DNA of 39,843 nt from CAYRWR01 sp964537555. GTDB taxonomy: Bacteria > Spirochaetota > Brevinematia > Brevinematales > CAYRWR01. The stretch is from positions 1-39,843 of the forward strand of contig CAZIAD010000031.1 in the NCBI GenBank assembly GCA_964537555.1. Reading direction: 5' to 3'. The notes under the pieces were generated by a model, which saw only the letters and a program-made list of their open reading frames with translations, did no database searches and was not told where the DNA came from. The translations under genes were made by a program, and so were the position numbers. Positions 14,891 through 22,107 of this stretch are shown here, one piece after another (within the stretch, counting starts at the first letter, position 1; the number at the start of each line of letters is the position of its first letter).

Positions 14891-17443
14891 CTACCTCCCC
14901 ATGAGGTAGTACACTGCCTTCCTGATAAAATACCCCTTTCCCGAGGTATACTCCGGGTGGGGTACAAACAGCAGTATCTTCCCCTTACCATACTTGCTCA
15001 GGATTATCGCCTCCCGCCCCGCCATGATATCGGGTGCACCATTCTCTGCCAGTCCGTTTACAAAACGGGCTAGTACTTCATAGGGCTCTCCCTGGGTTTT
15101 GTCATAAGGCTCCATCATGGTACCATTAGCATAGCGCATCCAAAAAGGATGATGTATTTCCCCAAACACAGACTGCCCCTTTGTACTGAGTTGAACCAGG
15201 ACATCACCGGTACCCCGGGCCCAGTTTTTGGTATTAAAGGGTACAGCATCCACCAGATCCAGATGCTTGTCATCTATAGCAAAGTAGGTCCCGGCGCAGA
15301 TACCTATAAAATGTCCGCCAATTTGGATAAAGTCGCGGATGGCCTGGTGTCCCTTTTCATCCAGGCCTTTGGAATAGTCATCGGGATTGCCTCCCGGATT
15401 GATCAGTACATCTATGCCGGAGAGGCGGCCCTTGAGGATGTCGGAGGCGCTGATCTTACTCAGGACGATATCATCCACTCCCTCCAGGTGCTCCGCAAAT
15501 TCCTCCATGAGGCCGTCATATATCTCATAGACTCCCACCCTGATAGCCTGGTTTGATTTCTTTTCCGGTACTACAGGTAGAGGCCGGTAATCCTGTCCGT
15601 AGAGTTCCTTGATGGTGGCCACTGACTTTTCATTTCCCAGAACAGCAGACTTTTTAAAATAGGCCAGGGCTTCCTCTTTCCGGTTCAGGCTGCGCAGCAG
15701 CCAGGCATAGTCTCGATAGGCCTGGTGGTAGGTAGGTGCATACTGCATGGCTTTTTCTATGAGCATCTTCTTAGTATCGTTGTCCATGGGTGTGTAATAG
15801 GTGGGGTAGAGGTAGGCCAAGGCTACTTTTTTACCGAAAGAAGGGGTGTTAAGCAGAGCCTGGCTGAATAGTTTTTCTGCATCTTCGTACTTTTTACGGT
15901 GCAGCTGTACTTCCCCCAGGGCAATATAGCACAAAGGGTCTTCGGGGAAGTATTCCAGTCCGGCCTTAAAGTCCTGCTCCGCCAGGGCCAGGTCCTTTTT
16001 ATCATAGAGGTAGAAATAGCCCCGGGCCCGGGTGTATTCATTATTAGCCGGGTTCAGATCTACCAGCAGGTTATAAAGATTTTCCTGCTCTTCCAGGCCT
16101 TTGACATAATTTGCAGAGTCTTTTAGATAGTAGGCCACGGATATTTTGTCCCAGAATCCAAAGACCTGATATGAGACCCCTTCATTGACCAAACTGTTTA
16201 GTTCATCGTAATTCTCCAGCCAGTAAGCAGTTTTTATTCTGAGCAGAATATAGTCAGGAGAGAGTGGGTCCAGGCGGTATAGGGAGGACGCGATCTTTTC
16301 TGCTTCGGGGTATTTTTTTTGTTTGATCAGCTCACCCCCTTTTTCATAGAGCAGGTAAGGATGCTCAGGGTAGGACTTCAGCCCCTGGTCTATGCGGTTC
16401 GCTTTATAGTCACTGTAGGCTTTTTCATTTTGAGCATAGCTGTATTTTTTATATAGAGACAGGTAGTTTTCAAAGATGTCCTTTTGCAGTCCCAGGTGGT
16501 AGCGATAGCGGTAATTGATATCTTTCCATTGGTAATGAGACAGGGAGGTGTCAAATCTCCACTGATAATATTCATATTCACTCTCACCGCTAAATCCGGG
16601 TATCTGGTCTTTACGGTAATCCATCCAGCCGTGGGAGGGAAACATCCCCACATTGTACTCCAGGGTATGAAATATCTCATGGATGAATGTGTTTCGGGTC
16701 TCAGGACTGGCAGTCCAGTTAGCAGGAATGACGGTGTATCCTCGCTGAGGATTCTGATAGAGGTAGGGGAGGAGGGAATACTGCATACCGATTCCTCCTT
16801 CGCCCTGGGTCCTGCCGAAGGGTTTGGGCCAGATATAGCAGAATACGTCATAGTCATTGTATTTCTCATACAGAAATCTGCGGTAATCCACCCCCGGCTC
16901 CAGGCTGAGGATATCGGCCACATTGACCTGTTTGTGTTCCAGGTCATCCATCCGGGTCACCTTAAAAGGAGTCTCTACGTAGCTGGTCTCTACTACCAGA
17001 TTACCCCGGGAAAAGGCTTCCACAAAATGTTTCTGGTATTCAAAAAAGATCCTGGTCTTGCGGATCTGATCGGGGGTGATGGTGGATGTACCGGGTTTCA
17101 GTTTTCCGTCGGTGTCCAGCAGTACCGCGTCTGTCTCTTTCAGAAAGATGACCAGGACTTTGTATTTTTGGGGGTCTTTTACGGATTTTAGCGAAATGAG
17201 TTTTTCCAGTACAGTGATCTCTTCATCCAGGCCCCAGTCCAGGACAGACTGCAGGCCTTCTTCCTGGGCCGACTTCTGGATCTGGGAAAATATTTTTTTG
17301 GCACTTACAAAATCCCTCTTCGCTCCGGCTTCTCTGCCTTCCCACATACGGGCTGCCAGGACTTCGTAAGAGCTTTCTGCATGGATAAGCTGAGTAAGCA
17401 GACATAGTGACATAGATAATGAGAATACCTTGAACAAAGACAT
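14891..17443 (-). CDS. Exported HEXXH / TPR / amidotransferase-like (BPL_N) fusion protein
   Basis: 850 aa with a signal peptide (1-22, ending LIHAES). Residues about 90-330 contain a zinc-protease motif HEIFH (255-259) inside a unique domain. About 360-620 are tetratricopeptide-type helical repeats (PEDPLCYIALGEVQLHRKKY, YAPTYHQAYRDYAWLLRSL). About 650-850 are a class I glutamine-amidotransferase-like fold of the BPL_N type, with LINPGGNPDDY and the nucleophile elbow GICAGTYFA. GGGAGGAAAT precedes the ATG. Function unknown; a periplasmic hydrolase or scaffold is plausible. Confidence 0.8.
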   Translation of the reverse strand: MSLFKVFSLSMSLCLLTQLIHAESSYEVLAARMWEGREAGAKRDFVSAKKIFSQIQKSAQEEGLQSVLDWGLDEEITVLEKLISLKSVKDPQKYKVLVIFLKETDAVLLDTDGKLKPGTSTITPDQIRKTRIFFEYQKHFVEAFSRGNLVVETSYVETPFKVTRMDDLEHKQVNVADILSLEPGVDYRRFLYEKYNDYDVFCYIWPKPFGRTQGEGGIGMQYSLLPYLYQNPQRGYTVIPANWTASPETRNTFIHEIFHTLEYNVGMFPSHGWMDYRKDQIPGFSGESEYEYYQWRFDTSLSHYQWKDINYRYRYHLGLQKDIFENYLSLYKKYSYAQNEKAYSDYKANRIDQGLKSYPEHPYLLYEKGGELIKQKKYPEAEKIASSLYRLDPLSPDYILLRIKTAYWLENYDELNSLVNEGVSYQVFGFWDKISVAYYLKDSANYVKGLEEQENLYNLLVDLNPANNEYTRARGYFYLYDKKDLALAEQDFKAGLEYFPEDPLCYIALGEVQLHRKKYEDAEKLFSQALLNTPSFGKKVALAYLYPTYYTPMDNDTKKMLIEKAMQYAPTYHQAYRDYAWLLRSLNRKEEALAYFKKSAVLGNEKSVATIKELYGQDYRPLPVVPEKKSNQAIRVGVYEIYDGLMEEFAEHLEGVDDIVLSKISASDILKGRLSGIDVLINPGGNPDDYSKGLDEKGHQAIRDFIQIGGHFIGICAGTYFAIDDKHLDLVDAVPFNTKNWARGTGDVLVQLSTKGQSVFGEIHHPFWMRYANGTMMEPYDKTQGEPYEVLARFVNGLAENGAPDIMAGREAIILSKYGKGKILLFVPHPEYTSGKGYFIRKAVYYLMGR

Positions 17444-17488
17444 ATTTCCTCCCGTTGATAAACATAAATAGATCTCATAACCGGTTAA

Positions 17489-17517
17489 ATCTTAAAACAG
17501 TATATGTTTTGAGTCAA
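17489..17517 (-). promoter_or_regulatory. Promoter of the HEXXH/TPR gene with internal dyad
   Basis: On the minus strand TTGACT (17512-17517), 17 bp, TAAGAT (17489-17494). The inverted repeat AAAACA-N5-TGTTTT (17494-17510) fills the spacer and could be an operator. Confidence 0.55.
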
Positions 17518-17574
17518 TGAGCAGGTCGAGGAATTAACAGGATTAAAAAATGGACAGTAGAGTCGGGAAATTAT

Positions 17575-17603
17575 TTGACAGTTAATATTATCTGCATTAA
17601 CAT
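17575..17603 (+). promoter_or_regulatory. Promoter and candidate ArsR operator of the arsenic operon
   Basis: TTGACA (17575-17580), 17-bp spacer, TAACAT (17598-17603). The dyad GTTAAT-N9-ATTAAC (17581-17601) covers the spacer and part of the -10, where ArsR binding would block RNA polymerase. CATAT direct repeats follow downstream. Confidence 0.65.
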
Positions 17604-17640
17604 ATACGCATATCCATATATAAACATATAGGAGCCTTTT

Positions 17641-18690
17641 ATGTCTTCCCGAAAAATGAGTGTATTCGATAGATTTCTCAGTGTCTGGGTGCTGCTGTGT
17701 ATTGCAGCCGGTATTTTGCTGGGACACTTTTTCCCGGCTGTTCCTGCCTTTTTAGGTAGCCTGGAAGTGGCCCATGTTTCTATCCCTATAGCCCTACTGA
17801 TATGGCTCATGGTATTCCCCATGATGCTGAAGATAGACTTCGGCAGTATACTGCATCATGCCAAACAGCCCAAAGGCCTCAGTATCACCATTGTCACGAA
17901 CTGGCTTATCAAGCCTTTTAGCATGTACGGTATTGCCTACTTGTTTTTCCATGTGATATTTAAAGATGTGATCACTCCGGAAAATGCCCGGGAATACCTG
18001 GCCGGGGCGGTGTTGCTGGGGGCTGCTCCCTGTACGGCTATGGTATTTGTATGGAGCCATCTCACCGACGGTAATCCTGAATATACCCTGGTCCAGGTAG
18101 CCATCAATGATCTCATCATCCTGGTAGCCTTTACCCCTATCGTGGGCCTGCTCCTGGGGCTGAGTAATATAGCCGTTCCCTACGATACATTGATACTATC
18201 CGTAGTCTTATTTGTATTGATACCCTTTTCAGCCAGCCTCCTGGTAAGGTCCCGGGTCATTCAGAAGAAGGGGGAGAGCTATTTCAAAGAGTCTTTTCTT
18301 AAGAAGTTCAGCGGCATTTCCATTAGCGGCCTGCTGCTGACCCTGATCATCATCTTTTCTTTTCAGGGGCAACGTATCCTTAAACAGCCTCTGGATATCG
18401 TGCTCATCTCAGTTCCCCTGATCATTCAGACCTTTCTGATATTTTTCCTGGCTTATACCTGGGCCCGGCTCTGGAAACTGGACCATAGTATTGCCGCACC
18501 GGCCAGTATGATCGGCGCCAGTAATTTCTTTGAGCTGGCCGTGGCAGTGGCTATCTCCTTATTCGGATTTGAATCGGGAGCTACCCTGGCCACTGTGGTG
18601 GGGGTGCTGGTGGAAGTCCCCATCATGCTCACTCTAGTCCGGATTGCCAATAGTACAAAGCACTGGTTTTCAGTACCTGTAAAAGTGTAA
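17641..18690 (+). CDS. acr3: Arsenite efflux permease, ACR3 family
   Basis: 349 aa, inner membrane, about ten transmembrane segments. Family signatures include LLIWLMVFPMMLKIDF in the third helix region, AGAVLLGAAPCTAMVFVWSHL with the conserved cysteine essential in ACR3 pumps, and GASNFFELAVAVAISLFG. It expels arsenite (and often antimonite) using the proton gradient. AGGAG precedes the ATG. First gene of an operon with arsR, an ArsP-like permease and a thioredoxin-like protein, driven by a consensus promoter with a dyad. Confidence 0.95.
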   Translation: MSSRKMSVFDRFLSVWVLLCIAAGILLGHFFPAVPAFLGSLEVAHVSIPIALLIWLMVFPMMLKIDFGSILHHAKQPKGLSITIVTNWLIKPFSMYGIAYLFFHVIFKDVITPENAREYLAGAVLLGAAPCTAMVFVWSHLTDGNPEYTLVQVAINDLIILVAFTPIVGLLLGLSNIAVPYDTLILSVVLFVLIPFSASLLVRSRVIQKKGESYFKESFLKKFSGISISGLLLTLIIIFSFQGQRILKQPLDIVLISVPLIIQTFLIFFLAYTWARLWKLDHSIAAPASMIGASNFFELAVAVAISLFGFESGATLATVVGVLVEVPIMLTLVRIANSTKHWFSVPVKV

Positions 18691-18701
18691 TAGGAGAGAC
18701 A

Positions 18702-19067
18702 ATGCATAAAATAGTAGACCTTTTAAAGAGCCTGTCTGATGAGACCCGCCTGCGCAGTATGTGCCTTATAGTGAATTATGGAGAGCTCTGTGTGTGTGAG
18801 CTGTCCTGGGCCCTGGACCTGTCCCAGCCCAAAATATCCCGGCACCTGGCCCGTATGCGTACCGAAGGCATTCTGGATACCCGCCGGGATGGACAGTGGG
18901 TACTGTATTCCCTGAATGCGGATATTGCTCCCGGGATCCGTGCAATTGTAGAAAGCATTGTGGCCCAGGATAGCCTTAGGTCGCAGTATAAACAGGATAG
19001 TGAACGCCTGGACGCTATGAAAGACCGGCCCCGGGTATCCTGCGTGGGCAGCTGTAAAAATGTTTAA
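18702..19067 (+). CDS. arsR: ArsR/SmtB-family metalloregulator
   Basis: 121 aa winged-helix repressor. The metal-sensing ELCVCEL motif (Cys-x-Cys in the alpha-3 helix) is near residue 28-34, followed by the recognition helix LSQPKISRHLARMRTEGIL and the wing RRDGQWVLYSL. An extra C-terminal Cys pair (CVGSC) may add a thiol ligand for As(III). It lies 11 bp after acr3 with TAGGAGAG upstream, and probably represses its own operon through the dyad at 17581-17601. Confidence 0.95.
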   Translation: MHKIVDLLKSLSDETRLRSMCLIVNYGELCVCELSWALDLSQPKISRHLARMRTEGILDTRRDGQWVLYSLNADIAPGIRAIVESIVAQDSLRSQYKQDSERLDAMKDRPRVSCVGSCKNV

Positions 19068-20013
19068 ATGGCTGGGAGACATGGTAGCCTACCGGATACT
19101 CCCCCTTATACCTCAGACTCCCCTGGGGGATGCGGTACAGTTTTTTATCATGGATGTGGCCAAGATCTTTGTGATGTTAATACTGGTCATCTATATCATG
19201 GGACTGTTCCGTTCCTTTGTGTCACCTGAAAAGGTACGCCTGTTTATACAAGGCAAGTCCAGGTTTACGGCCCGTATCCTGGCCATACTGCTGGGGTCGG
19301 TGACCCCCTTTTGTTCCTGTTCCTCGGTGCCCCTGTTTATAGGATTCGTAGAGGCTGGTATCCCCCTGGGGGTGACCTTTTCCTTTCTGATAGCCAGTCC
19401 CATGATCAGCGAAGTGGCGGTAGTGATGCTCCTGGGCGTAGTAGGCTGGCAGGTCACCGTTCTTTATGTAGGAGCGGGATTACTGGTAGCTTTTTTCGGG
19501 GGGATGCTCATAGAGCAGTTTCGTCCGGAGCGCTGGGTGGAGTCCTATGTATGGGACATTAAGATGGGGCAGGCCGCTGAATTGGAAGAGGACCGCTCCT
19601 TCAAAGGCCGTCATCAGTATGCCTGGGGCGAAGTCAGAGAGATTGTGGGCCGGATATGGATCTGGGTGCTGGTGGGAGTAGGGGCGGGAGCCGCTTTTCA
19701 TGGATTCTTTCCCCGGGAGTGGGTGGAAGTACTGAGCGGACAGAACAGTTTTCTGGCGGTCCCTCTGGCCGTTATACTGGGAGTCCCCCTGTACTCCAAT
19801 GCTATCGGAGTCATTCCCCTGGCGGAGGCTATGCTGGGCAAGGGGGTAGCCATGGGTACGACCCTGGCTTTTATGATGAGCATCGCGGCTATATCCCTGC
19901 CGGAGATCCTGATCTTAAAGAAGATCCTCAAGTGGCAGGCCCAGGTCTTGTTTGTAGGAGTGATCAGCCTGTCCATCATGCTGGTGGGCTGGTTGTTTAA
20001 CATGGTATTATAA
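19060..20013 (+). CDS. ArsP/SO_0444-type permease (DUF318)
   Basis: 317 aa, polytopic inner membrane protein. The diagnostic GSVTPFCSCSSVPLFIGF loop with the Cys-Ser-Cys thiol motif and a second block GVPLYSNAIGVIPLAEAM are present. Related proteins export trivalent organoarsenicals (ArsP) or Cu/Zn (SO_0444). It overlaps the arsR end by 8 nt, so it is part of the arsenic operon; organoarsenical export is the best inference. Confidence 0.92.
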   Translation: MFKWLGDMVAYRILPLIPQTPLGDAVQFFIMDVAKIFVMLILVIYIMGLFRSFVSPEKVRLFIQGKSRFTARILAILLGSVTPFCSCSSVPLFIGFVEAGIPLGVTFSFLIASPMISEVAVVMLLGVVGWQVTVLYVGAGLLVAFFGGMLIEQFRPERWVESYVWDIKMGQAAELEEDRSFKGRHQYAWGEVREIVGRIWIWVLVGVGAGAAFHGFFPREWVEVLSGQNSFLAVPLAVILGVPLYSNAIGVIPLAEAMLGKGVAMGTTLAFMMSIAAISLPEILILKKILKWQAQVLFVGVISLSIMLVGWLFNMVL

Positions 20014-20030
20014 AGAGTATGGAGGATAAT

Positions 20031-20264
20031 ATGCTGCTGGTAAAAGTACTGGGTGGAGGCTGCCGCAACTGTGAAGTAACTCAGCGTATGATCGAAGAGG
20101 TGGCCGCCGATAACGGTATAGAGATTTATATCGATAAAGTGACGGATATGCAGGATATCATGGCCTACGGTGTGATGTCTACCCCGGCGGTCGTGATCGA
20201 TGAAAAGGTAGTGCACAAGGGCGGAGTTCCGGCAAAAGAGAATATTCTGGGATGGTTGAAATAA
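20031..20264 (+). CDS. Thioredoxin-like redox-active disulfide protein
   Basis: 77 aa from the chosen ATG, which has GGAGG 5 nt upstream; a frame starting 4 codons earlier would put that site inside the gene. It is a small thioredoxin fold with the redox motif GGGCRNCE (CxxC) and the cis-Pro loop STPAVVIDEKVVHKGG. This thioredoxin_3 family is regularly coded beside DUF318 permeases and may pass thiol-bound metalloid or reduce the permease cysteines. Confidence 0.9.
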   Translation: MLLVKVLGGGCRNCEVTQRMIEEVAADNGIEIYIDKVTDMQDIMAYGVMSTPAVVIDEKVVHKGGVPAKENILGWLK

Positions 20265-20290
20265 GTATCTCTGGGAATATTATCAGAAAG

Positions 20291-20321
20291 AAAACGGGAA
20301 GACGATGAGTCTTCCCGTTTT
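20291..20321. terminator. Bidirectional terminator between the ars operon and the amylase gene
   Basis: A perfect 13-bp stem AAAACGGGAAGAC / GTCTTCCCGTTTT with loop GATGA serves both convergent units. Confidence 0.92.
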
Positions 20322-20332
20322 ATGATTATAGT

Positions 20333-21964
20333 CTAGTATTTCATGGGGAGTAGATCATACTGCTCAGAACTATTCATGCCAGTCTTTGAAAAGTCCAGTT
20401 CAGATTCCTGGCTTTCTCCACTGAGGTTGACCAGCACCAGAACGGTGCCGTTTGTCCCGGTCCTCATATAGGACAGAATACTTTTATTGGCCGATTTGAC
20501 TACTTCTATCTCACCCCGGGTCAGGGCAGGGGTCTTCTTTCGCAGAGCGATCAGGCGTTTATAGGTATTGAGCAAAGAGCCGGGATCATTGATCTGGGCT
20601 GCTACGTTTCGGGGGTCCTTGTGAGGGGACAGGGGTATCCAGGGCTTACCCGTAGTAAATCCACCCGTGCTGCTGTCATCCCATACCATAGGATTGTATT
20701 GCCCCAGGGTACCCACCTCTGATCCGAAGTAGACATAGGGGGTTCCTTTAAAGGTCAGCAGGATGGCTGCCCCCAGTTTTGCTTTTTCAAAGTTGTTCTT
20801 GAAAGCTCCCATGATACGGCTCATGTCGTGATTATCCAGGAAGGGGGCAAAGAAATTAGGGCCTACAGCATACTTTTGATTCTTGATGTAATAATAAAGA
20901 TCGGTGGACCTTTCTGATTTGAGGCTATTGGCTACTTTGCCCTGAAAGTCAAAGCTGAAGGCCTGGTCCAGGCCCCGGCCATCGAGGTAGTATTTGGCGA
21001 CATCATTGTCCCCCGACCATATCTCTCCTACCGTCATAGCCTGGGGATTGGCCTTTTTGACTACATCATGATATTCCTTCATATAATTCAGAGAAGATAC
21101 TGTATCAGCCTGAAGAGGGTGAGGGCCCTCTTCTATGAGGTAGCGGATGGCATCCAGGCGGTAACCATCTACTCCTTTATCCAGCCAGAACCGTGCGATT
21201 TTGGCTGCTTCTTTTTTGACCTCAGGATTTTTGAAATTCAGCTCGCCGCCCCAGGTAGCATAGAATAATTCATTGGTACGGATAGAAGAATGATGCCATA
21301 CACTGGCAGTATGGCCACTGCCCCAGGGCATCTTCCATCCTTCCTGTTGCAACTGTTCCATTTTTTTGGAGGTCCAGATATACCAGTCATTATATTTTGG
21401 GTCCTTATTCTCAGATGCAATAAACCAGGGGTGGGTTTTTGAAGTATGGTTCATGACCATATCCAGTATCACCTTAATATCCCGTTTATGGGCCTGGGCC
21501 AGGTATTCATCAAAGTCTGCCATTGAACCATAGACCGGATTGATCCCATAGTAATCAATGGCTTCGTACCCCAGGGCTCGTCCTACTGAGCCGTCATTCA
21601 GGGCATAGAAAACAGGCAGGGTCCAAATGGCGTTAAATCCCAAGTCCTTAATATAATCCAGTTTGGAGCTAAGGCCGGGCAGATCTCCATGACCATCTCC
21701 ATCGCTGTCATAAAAACTACGGGGATATACCTGGTAGACCACTGCATCTTTCCACCATCCCGGCTCAGTATCAGCCAGAGGGCGGGTGTAATTGGAAATA
21801 TAGATCAGTTGAAAGCTATAAGGCTGCATCTTGATGCTATAGCTATCGAAATTCGCACTATTGACAGAACGGTCAAATCTACCGGCTTTATTTTTAATGA
21901 CAGATTCACATCCGCTCAGGACTATAATACTTCCCAGGAGCAGGATACTTAGCACTCTCTTCAA
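20333..21964 (-). CDS. Lipoprotein alpha-amylase (GH13)
   Basis: 543 aa from a TTG start with GGGGG upstream. The mature protein is lipidated at Cys19 (signal VLSILLLGSIIVLSGC). The GH13 barrel shows region I DMVMNHTS, region II DGYRLDAIRYL (nucleophile Asp), region III VGEIWSG (acid/base Glu) and region IV FLDNHDMSR; AVVYQVYPRSFYDSDGDGHGD opens the domain. A C-terminal beta domain ends the protein. It degrades alpha-1,4-glucans at the cell surface or periplasm. A 42-codon upstream extension of the frame is rejected because it crosses the promoter and hides the signal peptide. Confidence 0.93.
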   Translation of the reverse strand: MKRVLSILLLGSIIVLSGCESVIKNKAGRFDRSVNSANFDSYSIKMQPYSFQLIYISNYTRPLADTEPGWWKDAVVYQVYPRSFYDSDGDGHGDLPGLSSKLDYIKDLGFNAIWTLPVFYALNDGSVGRALGYEAIDYYGINPVYGSMADFDEYLAQAHKRDIKVILDMVMNHTSKTHPWFIASENKDPKYNDWYIWTSKKMEQLQQEGWKMPWGSGHTASVWHHSSIRTNELFYATWGGELNFKNPEVKKEAAKIARFWLDKGVDGYRLDAIRYLIEEGPHPLQADTVSSLNYMKEYHDVVKKANPQAMTVGEIWSGDNDVAKYYLDGRGLDQAFSFDFQGKVANSLKSERSTDLYYYIKNQKYAVGPNFFAPFLDNHDMSRIMGAFKNNFEKAKLGAAILLTFKGTPYVYFGSEVGTLGQYNPMVWDDSSTGGFTTGKPWIPLSPHKDPRNVAAQINDPGSLLNTYKRLIALRKKTPALTRGEIEVVKSANKSILSYMRTGTNGTVLVLVNLSGESQESELDFSKTGMNSSEQYDLLPMKY

Positions 21965-21986
21965 TTTTTTCCCCCGATTTTTATTT

Positions 21987-22014
21987 ATTGTACTATGTGC
22001 CGTATAATAAGCAA
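21987..22014 (-). promoter_or_regulatory. Promoter of the amylase gene
   Basis: On the minus strand TTGCTT (22009-22014), 16 bp, TACAAT (21987-21992). The -35 lies inside one arm of the dyad at 22007-22029. Confidence 0.5.
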
Positions 22015-22029
22015 GTACATTTTGCTTAT
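22007..22029. promoter_or_regulatory. Perfect 8-bp dyad, candidate operator of the amylase gene
   Basis: ATAAGCAA (22007-22014) and TTGCTTAT (22022-22029) are separated by 7 bp in the divergent amylase/kinase region. One arm covers the predicted amylase -35, so a bound dimer would repress it. Confidence 0.55.
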
Positions 22030-22061
22030 ATAGATGCCGACAATATATTATAGTTACCGAT

Positions 22062-22090
22062 TTGACAGCTTTTGACCCGCATTGTAACAT
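22062..22090 (+). promoter_or_regulatory. Promoter of the hybrid histidine kinase
   Basis: TTGACA (22062-22067), 17-bp spacer, TAACAT (22085-22090); same hexamers as the acr3 promoter. Confidence 0.65.
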
Positions 22091-22107
22091 GAGTCACAGG
22101 GAAAACA

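Noticed and set aside
21965..22090. 42-codon N-terminal extension of the amylase
   Set aside because: It would bury the lipoprotein signal peptide and crosses the predicted promoter; a TTG with GGGGG upstream at 21964 fits better.
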